Notes under the pieces: generated by a model
Told to the model about the DNA's origin: nothing
Database searches by the model: none
The model's input: the letters and a program-made list of their open reading frames with translations, nothing else
In this document: positions 13,451 through 27,300 of the stretch, in pieces
Layout of the letters: each line of letters begins with the position of its first letter
Numbering within the stretch: the stretch's first letter is position 1
Made by a program: the position numbers and the translations under genes
Source of the DNA: Fasciola hepatica
Lineage: Eukaryota > Platyhelminthes > Trematoda > Plagiorchiida > Fasciolidae
DNA: 64,000 bases
Reading direction: 5' to 3'
NCBI GenBank assembly: GCA_948099385.1
Contig: CANUEZ040000028.1
Location: forward strand, 3,720,001 to 3,784,000

Positions 13451-14553
13451 AGACTAAAACGTTGATCTGAATTCGGTATTTTTAATAATGGAAATGAATC
13501 ATTGTGAATCCCTCACTCTTCATGTAAAAACTTCGGTAATATGCAAACCATTGACGGGACATGGTAGTTCTGATAAATGTTTATACAAGAAAAGATACAT
13601 CAAAACTAGAACGTGTTTTCTGATAGTGGTGTCTGGAGGATAAATCGGTGTGTAGTATATACTGGGCGCGATATATCTGTTGACGAGTTTACTAACCAAT
13701 TCCTTAATAGGGTTTTAAGGAAACCCGAATAATTATCATTAGACCGGGCCGTAGAACTATGAATTCTCGTTTCGTATGGTCGGGCAATGCTGCAAGAGGA
13801 AGACAAAAAATGCTTGCATGAATGGACGGATGAACATACGAGTACATGATCGTCCGTGTGTTCTAGAATTGCCCGTGAAAAGATAAACAACACAGATTTC
13901 TAGAACATAATTAAAAGTGCAAAATTTTTCGGAGGTTCTTGTTTATCGTGATTTCAAGGTATTTGATAAGATAAAATGTAGACAAAGAGCTGTTATTATT
14001 GTTTACATTGTCAGTAATGAAAGTTGAATACGAAAGAGGAAAGACGCACTATAAACCCATAAAAAGGCTTCACTACAAAACCAAACAATGCGGTAAAGAC
14101 CTAAACAATCGACAAACTTTCCCCGGGTGCGTTGAAGTCAAAAGAGTTGCAAAGAGTTTGATCCAAGAAGAATTCGTTTTTATACTCTAAACGAGCAGAA
14201 GAAACGCCCAGCAGATCTCTAAAGTGAGCGAAAAATAAATATGCCAAATAAACAACGGCATTTTAAAGCACGCCGGAAATAATAGCAACAAAAAGAAGAC
14301 GTTTAGAGCGATGAAAGCATTTCGTTTATTGTTTTCCGATGCGCAAGTACAATATAACAGTTTATATGTGATGGGGTACACGAAGGACACGGTGGGCAGA
14401 AGGAGGAAAATGTTTATCATAAATAAGTCAACAGTTCCTTTGTAGAGTGACGAATGCCAGACTGTCTGCAATATTTGTTTCTATGCCCAAACAAGGAGGC
14501 TTTGTGTCTTCATTAGTATTTCTTCACTGAACGCTAGCAGTTTTGCATTCCCG
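13451..14553. other. Stretch without a supported gene
   Basis: A minus-strand frame at 14187-14471 would encode three hydrophobic segments, and the bases just before position 14466 on that strand resemble a splice acceptor (ATATTGCAG). The plus strand here is rich in A runs, which read as hydrophobic codons in reverse, so this may be chance. A 95-codon minus-strand frame at 13606-13893 is unassigned. Confidence 0.4.
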
Positions 14554-15290
14554 TTGCAGAATCGCATTTTAAATGACCGAGTCAGGTCAACTCGATGACC
14601 TGTTGAAAGGAGACGTTTTGCGATAGATGAAACTGGACTTCTTGCGGGAATTTTTCATTCACATAAAAGTAACAAAGAGTTGATATTGCATGCGATTCTC
14701 TAGTTTTGCCTCGGTTGATGACATACATGGTTCGGTCAGAAGATTCTACCACAGGGTCCGCCATATTTGCACTTCTGATCAGATGCAAAATGAGGATTTT
14801 ATCAATGGGTATTTGAAAAATTCCACTGAACATTACAGTAAACCTGAACGCAGTATGGACCTCCTTTTACGGCTGAACGAACGCAAGCTATTTTATTTGT
14901 TCCCTTTAAGGTGACCACATTTTTATTCACTGACTTCATAATCTAAGCTTCACTCTAATCCGATGGTGTATGGCAGCTCAGTTACGCATAGTGCAGACCA
15001 ACTGATGATAAAGATTCAATGATCACTCTGACATTCATACTGCCCTAATGCCTCGAAAGTTGTTTACCGGTTCACTTCGCGGTTGCGCTGACAGGCCTAT
15101 GGACAGAACAGAACGATACTTGGCTCAAAAAGTGATCGAAAGCATCCCAGAATGGCTTTGCACTCAATGACTCCCTTGCACTGCACTCAACAGATTCCCC
15201 TATGAAGTCCAGTGTCCTGTATCGCGAAGCCTCTCCTTTCAACAAGTCATCGAGCTGACCTGACCCGGTCATCCAATGTGCCATTGTGCA
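14554..15290. repeat. Inverted repeat pair, about 88-bp arms
   Basis: 14554-14641 and the reverse complement of 15203-15290 share an ordered series of blocks: TTGCANAATNGCA, ATGACCGNGTCAGGTCNNCTCGATGAC, TGTTGAAAGGAGA, GCGATA and ACTGGACTTC. The arms are separated by about 560 bp that do not align with each other. In one frame the minus arm reads as a protein-like string (-GQLDDLLKGEASRYRTLDF-), which suggests that the arms are fragments of a transposon's coding or leader sequence. They could be two independent insertions in opposite orientation or the ends of one foldback unit. Confidence 0.7.
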
Positions 15291-15889
15291 AACGAAGTGC
15301 AAAAATGCTGGCATTCAGTGAAGCTGTGTTGATCAAGTCAGAAAACTCCCCTCTGTGTGCACAGAAACAATCATTGCAAACAATCTACCTTCTCTGGTAT
15401 TGGCCGCAAATCCCAAACAAATTGATGTATTCTTTGTGATAAACTATTTTTACATTCTTCTACGGTGTATCCCGAGCACTTTATCATATATAAACTGATG
15501 TTTTACTTGCACAATGGACAAGAATAGACGTATTAGTTTCATCTCTTAATGTCTTCTTTCTGTTCCTATAAACTGGATATGGGGAAAAAGTGTTTCAAGT
15601 TTCTCACTTCGGAATTGTTAATTGGGGCTTTCAAGGAATTTTTCCCAACTTGGTGCACTGCATTCTTTGGTTGGATAACCAAGCAAAGGGTTGTTGTGGA
15701 TGTCCAAAGTTTTTAGTTTTATGGGAGTCGTGACCGAGAAATCGAGTCAAAAGTGGAAGGCTAATCAAGAAAACCAGCCGGGCGATTTGGCTCTGTTATT
15801 CTATAGTTTGCTAATAATGTGAATAAAAGAAGCTGCAGTACCTAAAGCGCACCTATTTCTTTAATATGCCATTTGAAAAGGGATATGGT

Positions 15890-16540
15890 AGAAGTTCACA
15901 TGTGATAGCAATAGCACGAGGATGCTTTATTTGTGATTTTCAGTGCAGTGGACGGTACGGTTATTAGGCGAGTGCTTTTAGAGCTGACTGATGACTTGGT
16001 GACCTTTGGATTGAGAACACTGAGAACAGGCCTCCATACGTTGAGGATCGTATAGTAACTTAGAGACTGATTCACAATAGATGCCATCGCTTTTACTAGA
16101 TAACTGGCTCCATGGTCAATCAGTGCAAGGGAGGACAATCCGGAACCGATGTATAGGATACTTTGTTGGTGTACAGGAGTCTAAACACACATTCATTAAG
16201 AAACGGCTCGACTGAAATAGTTTTACAAGACAAATATCGAGGTAGATTATCGGTTGCTATGTTGATACACAAGGTGTTGAATTCCCCAACATTCAGATGA
16301 ACGCTGAAGTGTTTAATCCTTTGCCCGCAGAGAAGTTTGATGATTTTCCACAAACTTCTATCACTCTGGGGTCCCGGGAACTGGTCGGCGTTTAACCTCC
16401 ACTTTGAGTTTATTGGAATAATAACTGACCATAGTATTCTTATTAGGCTTGTAAGGAAGCTTCTTCAGACAGGCTTTGGAAAACAGTCTAGCCCACGACG
16501 ATTGAATAGCTCAGGTTTGATGCGTTTCTTCCTCTACTGG
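15890..16540 (-). mobile_element. Non-LTR retrotransposon relic: N-terminal RT region
   Basis: Reading minus-strand frames from 16353 and 16138 downward gives a series matching the start of a jockey/CR1-type reverse transcriptase. It begins with a -TISVEPF- start of the conserved -VxxxLxxLxxNKAxGPDxxP- region, decayed to -TNKVSYTSVPD-. Next comes -SIVNQSLSYYTILNVW- (family: I-N-S-L-x(5)-P-x-x-W-K) and then -PKVTKS- (family: PIPK). A frame change near 16137 joins the two parts. Upstream, at 16360-16540, a degenerate stretch resembles the linker before the RT. The palm, with the FADD box, is absent or unrecognisable below 15890. This is a dead, 3'-truncated copy on the opposite strand to the RTE-like element at 18.6-21.4 kb and of a different type. 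Confidence 0.45.
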
Positions 16541-16559
16541 TAGCAAGCCACCAGTCGAG

Positions 16560-18625
16560 AAAAGTTTAATTTGCCACATCAGACGCGCCTAGATCAGGCC
16601 TGTTTACTGCAAAACGGACACGACTCGAAAAGTGTTGTGTCCACCAGACCATAATCTTATTGAAGGACAAGGATAGATCAATAGAGTGAATCCCGGTCGG
16701 GGCCTGGGGAAGACTGAAAGCAACCGATTGGAGATTGATATTTATGGATTAAAATGGGGGGAACATTCTTTGATGTGTTTGAAGAATACCCAATTCCACC
16801 AAGTAAACTTACCCAAATATATAACAAGGAAAATGACAGACCAAGCAGCTCATGTTAAATAGGAGATGTATTATTTGCATTTGAATGCTTCCCTCTTCTA
16901 CTCTGCATTTATCTTATTGCCATTGTTTTTTAGGCGGTGTACCGCGCTTGCTCGTAGAAGAATGAGAATAATTTTTTGTACGTAAAAGTATGCAAAACTA
17001 CCCTTTCATGGGACGAACATGTGTGCATACGGGAGGAAAAAAAGTTGTCTGAATGTGTTCAGTCTTTGATATTTCATACCACGTAAATCAGACTACTGAT
17101 TAAAACTGCAGTGTAGTTTTTTTGGGAACATTTTCCTATTTTATCTATTCTGCAGTGAAGAAAGTAAGTTACCATTGTGCGGTGTGTCTTAGATAAATTA
17201 CCTGCAGCTAATATCTACGGAGTTATGGCTAATAACATTATGTTTACTGTGTAAGTGATGCTTATTTGTCACTTCGAATTAGGCGGAACCAAAGGACGTA
17301 AATTTGTAAACTGACGGGCCCAGAGCTCTGCTGTGTGAAGATCTTTGAGTTAGAAATCAGAACAGCGTAGACCAGGATTGTTCAGAAATCCGCAAAATTT
17401 AAACTTACATTCGTACAAACCCATCTACCCCCGAAAAAACAACCGTGTTAATTGATTATTGATTCAAATGTTGACTAAGTAGGATCAACGTTTGCATTTA
17501 TCAGCGTGTAGGTCTGATGTTTGGCGAGCCACAGAAAAGCTAGTCATCACCGTAGGTGATTCCAAACAATGGAATTAAGTTGTCACTTCTTGTGGGGGTC
17601 AAAATTTCAAACCATATCACGGGCTGGTCACCTCGATTAACCCCCCAACTGCTACTTGCCTTGGAGAGCAACGTACGCTGAAGAAGTTTATCGGATGGCG
17701 TGTGAACCACATATATTGACCGCCCTAATCTGCATGGATTGTGTTTGCTGTAGCAGCTGAATTCTGGTTCCCAATACCTTACGGCTAACTTAATATACCC
17801 ATCGAGACGAGACTATAACTTGACGTGGTTTGACGGCTTGCATGCCTCTGCGATCCACCGAGACATAGAGGATAGCCTCTTGAAGCCGGGTATGTGTTCG
17901 TACCTGACAGGTTGATGGGTACATGCCAGAAAAGTTCAGTCTGCGAACCAGGTTTTAAGTAACACGTGGTTCTATCCATTATGCTCTCGAAGAGGACACT
18001 CCAGTGAGTAAAAACGAAGAGAAGCAGTTCACCGGTCAATGGAACTTTACTAGATAGACGGAGTGGAGCACCTGGAGTTTCCCTCCTTGGTAAGAGAAGT
18101 CGTCGCACTTCAGCGAGCAGCTGTATCCTGCCAAAGTTGGGCAGCACCCAGCTCAAAGGATACTGCCCCGTTCACGTTCTTCTTGCTTTATGGGATGCAC
18201 GGGGCTAAGGACTGAATCTGAATAGAAAATCGATAATAAAGGACCAGCGAAGACAAAACAGGATGTTTGCAACAATCAGGTCCCACATAACAGACCAGAA
18301 CACATTCCCTCACGAGTACTTCGGTCAGGTTCCCATGTTGGATTAACGACCTACTGCCTTGTGGATCACAACGTTCAATCAAAAGATCAGGCTAGGGTTC
18401 CCAAAGAGAAACTCCTTCTGCAATGGGAGCAGCGGCGAAATATGATTCATCCAGAAACCTTTAGCATCCTTTCCGTAAAGCGACCTAATTAGGTATCGTT
18501 CAATTTAAGGTTGATGGAAAATGGGACGGGTATTGCAGCTCTGAAAAATTCAGTAGTTCAGGAGGAGGACATTATTCAGACAAATTTCTTAAGCCTACAA
18601 GTTCACTTCACGTGGCTGCATTCAA
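16560..18625. other. Stretch without a supported gene
   Basis: 17.6-18.4 kb is GC-richer than its surroundings and lies directly upstream of the RTE-like element, so it may be that element's 5' region, but I cannot prove this. A 123-codon minus-strand frame at 17785-18156 lies in it and looks like antisense noise. 16.56-17.6 kb holds nothing I recognise. Confidence 0.4.
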
Positions 18626-18629
18626 CAGG

Positions 18630-21396
18630 CGCACACTATGTCAGATGCGGAACCAAGCTGCTTTCACCAGAGCTCTTGAAACTTTTAAAACAGGTGTGTG
18701 CTATGTCTCTGAAACACGCATAAAAGACCCCACTTCTGTGACCATCCTTCGCACTCCAGGTACGAACTAAGTTGCTCGCTCCACCCTCGGCATGCTTGGT
18801 GATCTGAATTCTATGTCGTCATATCCGCGTACACGCCGACTGACTGCAATTCACCCGAGACCAAGTATAAATTTCAGAGAAATTGTCTCAGCGTCTGCGA
18901 AGTGTGCTGGAAATTTTAAAATCCAGACTGACCATTTCTTCGGTTCCGAAAGGCACATTAGAGACCCATTTGCTAGCCCAGCCGATCACACTTACAATGG
19001 CAATCGTCTCATCTAGCAAAGCTCTGACCACAGAATTTTTGCGAGTGCGTACTTCTGCCATAAGAAGCCGCGCAGACTCACATGGCGTCCTCTTACGTCT
19101 TCATGGGTTACCGTTGGCGTGGACCAAATCAAGGTAGCCGTTCATTTTGGTCTACACCTATGGACTCAGAGTACGCTTTGATACATGCTCGCGTTAGTTT
19201 ACGTCTCGTTTGTGGTGGGGCCAACGCCAAAGCCATTCGTCACGCACAGTTGCTTCTATAAGATAACATGCGATCTGCTTCCTAACTATATACTTCTACA
19301 TGGTTAATAAAGATAACTGATTTCCATGACACAGATGAACACTAGAAACAATTCAAGGAAGGAAGTAGGATGCATCTAATCCCTCGCGAGACTCCGGTTC
19401 AAGTGAGCATGAAAAAGATGAATGTCTTCAATATCACTTGCCCCATCTCTCGCGATACCACTTTCGACTAAATGAGGAAATCCTTCAGAAGTCAACTAAC
19501 CAGCAGACTGAGCAATGACTGTGAGCAGTGGTGAAGAAATGGATAGAGAGGGCTTCGTATAGTGGCAATGGTCGCAACATTTACCGTTTGACTTGAAGTA
19601 CCGACCCACTGAAGCCAAGTGTGAGTGACATAATCAAGGAATCTGACGGCTCACTGATTCAGTTTCAGAGACGTCGTCTGGACCGCTAGCTGAATCACTC
19701 TACGAAAAAGTTTAGTTGGCGTACTTCCACAGTGGACTTCCCAGTAATTCTTGAAAGAGAAACGATACAGATAGATGTCATTTCTCCATCAGGAATGGAG
19801 TGTATCTAGAAGTTGGTTTATCTAAAAATGTACAAAGCTACTGAGCTACCTGATTTGTCTCCATCTTTTTTCAAGGATTGAGGGAGAGCTTTGGTTTCGG
19901 AGTTGAAAAACTCCTTCAGGTTATCTGGGATCGTGAGCAGATTCTCAGGATTTAATATGAAATAATATGATTTCGCTGGTTTACCTAAAATGCGATAGAT
20001 TCTCTTGTGAAAACTACATAGGAATTAGCTTGGTAAATATCAAATTTGAACTGCTCGCTCGGGCTATTTCTTACCGATTATCCAGCGCCCTCGAACATTT
20101 TACGCTTGAGAAATAGGCCGGTTTCAGACACTGTTGGGGATGCATCGATCACATCTTTACCCTTCGAAAAAGTTCTACAGCACAGGCATATCTTTCATAA
20201 ACTCACAATCTCTGTCTTCCTTGATCTGGAAGAGACTTTCGACTCAGCCAAACACACAGTTCTCTGACGCTGCCTCGCGTTACTGAGGTGCCAGAGAAAT
20301 TTATTTCTTTATTCCAATTCTTGTATACGAACAGCCGAAACAGTGCTTACGGTAATATTTCATCCGAGTTCACAATGAGCAGTGCTGTTCTTCCGGATTA
20401 CCCACCATTGCCATTCCTTTATATTTTTTAGTCGAAACATTTCTTGAGATAGCCTTATCCGTGCATAAGAACAGTGGTGGCTTCGATCTTCGCTCAGACA
20501 ATAAACTGTCTGACTAGAATACGTGGACAATATTGTTTTTCCGAGTGAAGATCCAGGTAAATTTCAAGCTTTATTTGGATAGCTCGAGCAAGAATGTAAT
20601 AATGTCTGGGATGCTTACTGCACCTTCGAAGTGGGAAATGTTGCTGTAGGACTAGGTCCCGGTACACCAAACCTCGTTTTGTCAGAGGAAGCCCAATCTG
20701 AAGTAGATACGTTTTGTGACGTGGGCACTTACATTTCATCAGGTGGTCAGGTAATGGATAAGGTTGCGTATACAGAGTGTGTTTAAATTTTGCCAACTTC
20801 TATCATCTGTGGTGCCAGCGTAAAACCCGAATGTCTGTCTAGAATCTAGTGTACACTGCGGTGGTTAGATCTGATCTTTTATAAGACTCAGAAACAGTCG
20901 TTAGGTGCTGAAGATAGGGTAGTTTGTCGGTGTTTGAGCGATATTATCTCCGCGATACTGCTCGATTATGCTCGGAGTACCGTTTCAGTAGTGACGAGAT
21001 TGGGTGTAGGCTATTGGAAACTGGAGCTCAGTCACTATAGTTGGAAAGTAGGTTGAGCTGGTCAGTCCATGATGTGACAGAAAGTTATAAAATCGTTGAC
21101 CAATTGACCTAGTCAAGTAGGACGTGTCAGACTTCCGGGTTTGGGGTCCACGAGGCTCGCCTACCAGGTAGTTTTAGACAATAAGTGATATGAATAGGTG
21201 TCACGGTCAGTGGCGCAGTTGCCTTCGATCTCATTCTTCCTATTCATAATTTCAAATTCTCACTCGGCTTTCGGCTGTTTATTCATTGTATTCTATCACT
21301 TATTCTGTTCTCAACTGGGCAAATCTGGGAGGTGGCAACGAAACCAGCTTATCTAAATGCAAGGCGGATGGTCGAATGAACTGAAATGAACTGTTT
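18630..21396 (+). mobile_element. RTE-like APE/RT non-LTR retrotransposon, heavily decayed
   Basis: Ordered remnants of one polyprotein lie on the plus strand. An endonuclease start at 18640-18750 reads -VCYVSETRIKDPTSV-, with the catalytic Glu context SETR. The endonuclease/linker end at 19080-19265 reads -YRWRGPNQGS- then -DSEYALIHARVSLRL-. The RT approach is at 19655-19980. RT fingers and palm occupy 20050-20400 (-AGFR-, -GCIDHIFTLR-, -VFLDL-, -VPEKFISLF-). The active-site box at 20515-20525 reads YVDN instead of YADD. The thumb and C-terminal blocks run to about 21225 (-MLLQD-, -VTWALTFH-/-GTYISSGG-, -VGRVRLPG-like). The 3' end at 21374-21396 is GAATGAACTGAAATGAACTG, the short tandem tail typical of this element type. 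Stops and frame changes occur throughout. RTE (SR2-like) assignment is inferred from memory of flatworm elements; CR1 is the alternative. Confidence 0.8.
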
Positions 21397-21399
21397 TTT

Positions 21400-24300
21400 T
21401 TTATTCAGCTGGATTTGGTCATCACCAACTTAGTGATTTGCTCTCCTCCACTGACATCGGTCGTAATCAAATGGGGAGACGTCTGCGAGATTCTTGATTA
21501 CCACGAAGATTTTGCATAAAGTAAAAAATCGGATCGAAATACTGGCAACACCTCTATTCCTTATCCTATTGTCGACTATTCTCAATCGGATATGTTTGAT
21601 TCTGAGTCTCTTCGATACACCCGTTACCAATCAAACTGTACAAGTCCTGAGATCTGGAAGAATACACAAAAATTACGGAGAAGTTATAGGAGACTAGAAC
21701 ATCATTTGATCAGTGGTAGAAGGGATATTTGTAAATGAACTATAAACTTCATAGTTGTATCGCATTACTTAACCCTTGTAGTCTTCTTGTGGTTGACTAA
21801 AATTTGACTTTAGGTTAACGGGCGTCTCACTGTTCACGTAGTTATTCCCAGCTCTGGTGTGGAATACTTCTGCGCGCATTTCCACCAATCAGAAAAGTCC
21901 GTTTTTGCTAAGTATCACAGTACGGCTTTAAGTTGACATAAACAACGCTGAGTTTAATAAAGTTGGCTTTAAATGTAATCCGCATAAATGAAAGAACATC
22001 AAACCTGTTTAACTATCCAAAGTATTATCTCCTTCTGAATAATGAATATCAGATTTGAGGAACGATAATCTCGCTAACCTTTTTTCAGCTTTTTCGATTG
22101 CATTTATTAGACGATAAGAACCACACATCGAGATTCACCCGCCCAAGAATACGCTTACTAATATTCATTTACTAGACCATCCTCGAACAAATAACAATAG
22201 CGAAAATAATGCTGGCTTCATTGACTTTCTTTGTTTATTAGCATCCAAGAAATCGCATCTATGTAAATAGTTCAACATCGTCCAGAACTAAAAAAATTTC
22301 TATTATGGACTGATGTTTCATCCATCTACCCAGCAATTTTTTTCCCCAAATCAATAAAATTTCTATAATTACGTGTATCATAGGGCTATTCATTACGTAC
22401 TACAAATCTATGATTATACGGAGAAATATTTGAAGACGACAAATGGACGGTTACACACAAGTCCGCATATCGTTCGCGTTTCTCATTGCTTCCTTTGTTT
22501 CTCTATCAGATGTTTTCAAAGAGTGTTGAAACTAACAGCATCTGGTTCTACCCTTTAAATCTCGCCAAAATCGGATTATATTTCCCGGATACATTGAAAT
22601 TCACTGATAAAGTACCAAGCAAAAAACGATACATCCAAATAACGTCACTGAACATATTTATATAAAGTTGAGGCTGTGTAACTATATTTAAACTAATTTC
22701 AATCTGGGGTAGAATGAACCGAGTTCCGCCCAAATCTAAAGCCACTTTTCTAAACTGCACTTGCCAGTAGGAAACTACATTTTCGCCTTCATCACCTTAC
22801 TACCTTCAAACTATACTCAAATACACCATAATTCGTATTCATCTGCAAAAATAACGACGGTTTTTTGGAAACATCCTAATATTTTGGCTTGAAATCACAT
22901 AATGAGTTCGTCGGAATTTTTCGTCTTTTTGGCAGACGGGAAATATTTTTTATAGTTTAATTATTTTTCCGTGATTATGATTATGATTATTTCTGTTATC
23001 CTTATTATTATCAATATTTAGCACGCATTGTCAAGTCAACAATAGGAGGCTTATTCGTTTCACAGAAACTGCCAAACCAATTTAATAAGGCGGAGTCTCA
23101 AGTATAATTCGAACCACTTTGATAAAAGTAACATTTTCATCATTTTCTGGTACGTTTGTATTTCTGAGTTTGAAAACAACTGTCCTTTGTGCTCAAGGTT
23201 CCACTGCCCGCCTTTTTGTTACCTGAACTCAGCAGGGTTTTGATTTGCTTCCTCCGGTCAATTCGATTGAAACAGGTTCAATAACAGATGCTATTCCACC
23301 GCCACATAGTGAAACTACTCACTTTGAATATGTAACATTTCATTATTAAAACTGAACAATCCCGATAGCAGGCGGTAAAGAAAGTGAATCACAATTTTCT
23401 GAAGAGTTATCAAGTCTGACCGACACATAACAAGTTCAGCACTACCAAATTTCTCTGAGTAAGCGGGGGTGAAATAACACTTCCTGGTGATATTCTTTCT
23501 ATGCCTGTTTCCAACCGTCGGTCAATTATCACTAAAACGATACTGATCTCGAGTGTTTCCCCAACATTTTGATAATTAGCTAAACAATTCACACCTGCGA
23601 ACATTAGTGAAATTGGTTTTATGCCAAACTTTATATATCATACTTGTTTCAAAATCAGAGACTTTCTCTTATTTTTCATTTTTCAAATAACTTCGTCCAA
23701 GCTTTTAGATTTTCAGCAACAAAGATTACCATATCATTTAACGAGTCAAACCCGGACGAACAAAACTTGCCCCAATTTTAAAGCAGTTATTAACCGGTGT
23801 GCATAAAATCAACAAATAAACCCAAAACCATTTTGTTTTGAAGATCGTTTTGACATACAGTGCGCAGGCTGCGCGACAGAAAAGCGAGTTTCACATACGA
23901 GGAACCCTTTATGGAGCACTACTTACTTAACCAATTATCGCTTATTTTGTCATTACAAGCAGACACACACTCACATGAATGGGGTCAATAAAGTTCATAA
24001 AATGAACAATAGTTCATTGTTTCGAAGCTATAGTATTCAAGTGTTTCATTCGAAATTGAAGGTAGACACAGAAACACGTTTTGCTCACACAAATCGGTTG
24101 AGTTAGGTTGTCAATCATTCACTATGTCTTCTTTCATGCAATCGACTGCGCTGGCGAATACAAATCCTGTCCTATTTTCTGGATACTAATGAAGTTTACA
24201 CCTTCCGGCCTAGTTCCATCGTTTCTCTATTTGACTTGGTGAAATGCGTACCTAACCACTTAACCACTGCAAGAAGCACTTACATATTTCGACTAATGCA

Positions 24301-27300
24301 CATCTACGATTCTGTTGGTACTTTACGGCAAATGACACCACCGAATGGGTACATTTCCATGCAAGTTATTTTTCTAACTGTAGGCAATAACACCAATGAT
24401 CTAGATCTATTTTATACAAATGTGAATCTCCTTTGAAAAGAGTCACTCATTGTTTATTTTCGATGCCCTAGTTTGAGGTCTATTTCAGCCTGACTCATCC
24501 CCGCATTACAAACTGACTGATTGAATGCAACACACATAACAGATATTCCATTTATTTAAGGTTATGTAGTGTTTCTACTAGATAAAGTAATTGTAAAGCA
24601 GAATCTGATTCCAATATCGGTACTACTATCCTAATAACCGAATATCCCCTACCGAACTGAATATGTTACATTGGCTTGCAAGATGGAAGTAGGAGTGGTT
24701 AGTCTCTGCTTTATTGAGCAGTTTACGCCAGACCATCTTTTGCATGATGATAAGCGGAAACATTTTTACCCAACATCTAACATCATGGGAATCAGTTCAT
24801 AAGTTCGTACAGCTTCCTCGGTCTCTGCGTCCGTCTGACGATTTGTTGATAACAACGTAAAGGATCACTTTCCTAAACTCTGGAGAATAAAGCACCAACA
24901 TAGCTATATGGTTCTATGCTAAAAAACCTCTATGTGTTGCAAATACATGACCAGTATTTGAATTTCAGAAATTTGGATTATTTCAACCGTGCCACATGTT
25001 GCTCATCTCTGGATCGAAATCCATGGAGTACATTAGCTTTGTTTCGGTCACTAACTTCAAATGACTGTCTGTTATGGTCGTGTTTGTTTTTACAGTTAGG
25101 GGCTTTGTCCGAAGCCTGTTATATGGTCAATGTCCATTTTATTTAATAAGGCAGTACATTGGTTCTCAGGATTCTTTATGTGGCTTCAAAAACTTAGTTG
25201 AATTTTGAAAAGGATTGCCAGCACTGCAATTTCGCTTCATTTGATTTGTTGACAAATCACAGCAGCGCATGTTTAGAGAATCCCAGATGAGGCTCTTAAC
25301 CGGTATATATGGTTGTGAGATACGCCCATTATTTGCAAACATCTAGTAGCTGGTTACCAGCGTTTTGCTTCTCGAAAGCCACCAGCTGTTTGGAATGGAG
25401 TTTGTCTTTTTACAGAACTTTATTACAAAACGACTGGTCTTTAGACACAACGTAAATGCTGTGATAATTTATGGTATTGGTTTGCCGGTTTTGACTGTAT
25501 TCTTAGTACAGACAGGACAAAACTCAGAAAATTTGATCTTTAATAAGAGGTGAAATACACTGCATAACCCCAGGCATTACTTCTACCTAGCGGGTTTACA
25601 AAATATCAATAAACGGGGTCCATTTTTGTCACAGAAGTGAAATGAAAAGAATTATTCACAGTTTTACCTGTTAGTTCCGCGTCACCTACCGAATGAGGAC
25701 TTTAAATCAAGATAATAGTGGGGACATGATGCTTTGCTCTGCACTCCGTGAATCTAATGCACTGTGGAATTCCCTTCCACTTTTTCTTATGACATTTTTA
25801 TAGTGTACACAGCATTTCACCCCGATCCCGATTTCGCACAAGTTTGCTCGTATTTTCCCGTTGTTATTGTTGCTCTGGCCGTGATCAGGTGCGTCTAGTA
25901 GGAGAGGATAGTATAAACAGTCTACACAAACCATCCGTTTGAGGGGTTCTGTTTTGTTTACAGTCGTTTATGTGTGTATGTTCTGATCTATGCATGTCTC
26001 TGTTATTGCTGATGATAAACTATCCAGAAAATAATAAACCAAAACCATTCTTGAAGCGGCTTCTTTCAGTCATGCCCTAGTCAGGCGGCCCAGTTTATCA
26101 ATTCCACCCAAATTGCGCATGATTCAAGTGGTGTGCTATGGAAAATCAGTATGAAATGTGAAAACTCGCAAGATCATGAGGGAAAATGTTTCCAAATGGG
26201 AATTTCTCCTTGGATCTGTCTTTAGTATTAAGACATAGGAAATGGTTATTATTCTGTCGACAAATCGGTATTCACGCCCAGCATCACTGAGTGCCTTCAG
26301 CTGTGGTAACGTGGTAATCTTGATTCAACTGGGTTTTAAAACTAGCCTGAATGAGCACCGTGTTTGAATTCTTCGAGTCACTTTTCCAAACCTTAGTCAG
26401 ATATCAATTTTATAACTTCATCGGATAAACCATTCACTGGAATTGGGCGTTCTTTCTTAGAAATGCACTGTCCCGATGATTCTTCAAAGCTTCAAAGTTT
26501 CAAAACCTCGAAGCATTCCGTCAAGGTGTACCAATGTCAGAGACAACAAAATATTCCGAATAATCTGTGAAATATGATACAATGTCAGGATTGAATATAT
26601 TATGTTAGAATGTTACGGTTCCGCCAGTTATATCGTTAAGTTAAATCCGGTAGATATAAGTAGCATTTGTTATCTTAGTAGACCTGACCTTAAGTGTGAT
26701 CTTTCGAATGAACCATATCTGAAGTAAAATCAATTGATGAAAATACCATAATCTGATCTGTTTTCAACTAATAACCCTAAAACCAGCTCCACTAACCCAC
26801 TTTACTAATAAATAATGTTCCTTATGGGGCACAAATTTATCTGTAGTTTTTCTTCTATAAGTTACAAAGCAAACGTATGGGCAATGCGAATCAATAAATT
26901 TGAAGCTAATCGCGTTCATTGTTGGTTCCACTGAGATAAACTTTTAAAATGCCTAAAGATGCGTAACCTTGATGACATGTTTTACAACACGTCAGTTAAA
27001 TTACATTGTCCACGGGTTTTTTTTACTTGATAAGCTGTACCAGTGCTCATGAGAATAGAAAAGGTAACAAAATCTTTAGTACCGTTCTGTGGCCCTTACA
27101 TTTGAAAGACCAAGACTGTTCGAGAAGTAAATGCTGATACATTGTCTACATTCGATCACTACTGTCAGACAAGTACCTGGAAGATTTATTGGCTCATTAG
27201 TCCCCCCCCCCAAAAAAAAGAAAATTTTTAGCCTTTCTGCTTACAGCATCCTTCCTGTAAGGAAATTGTCTTTCTTTGGCTATCTCCCTCCATAAATTCA

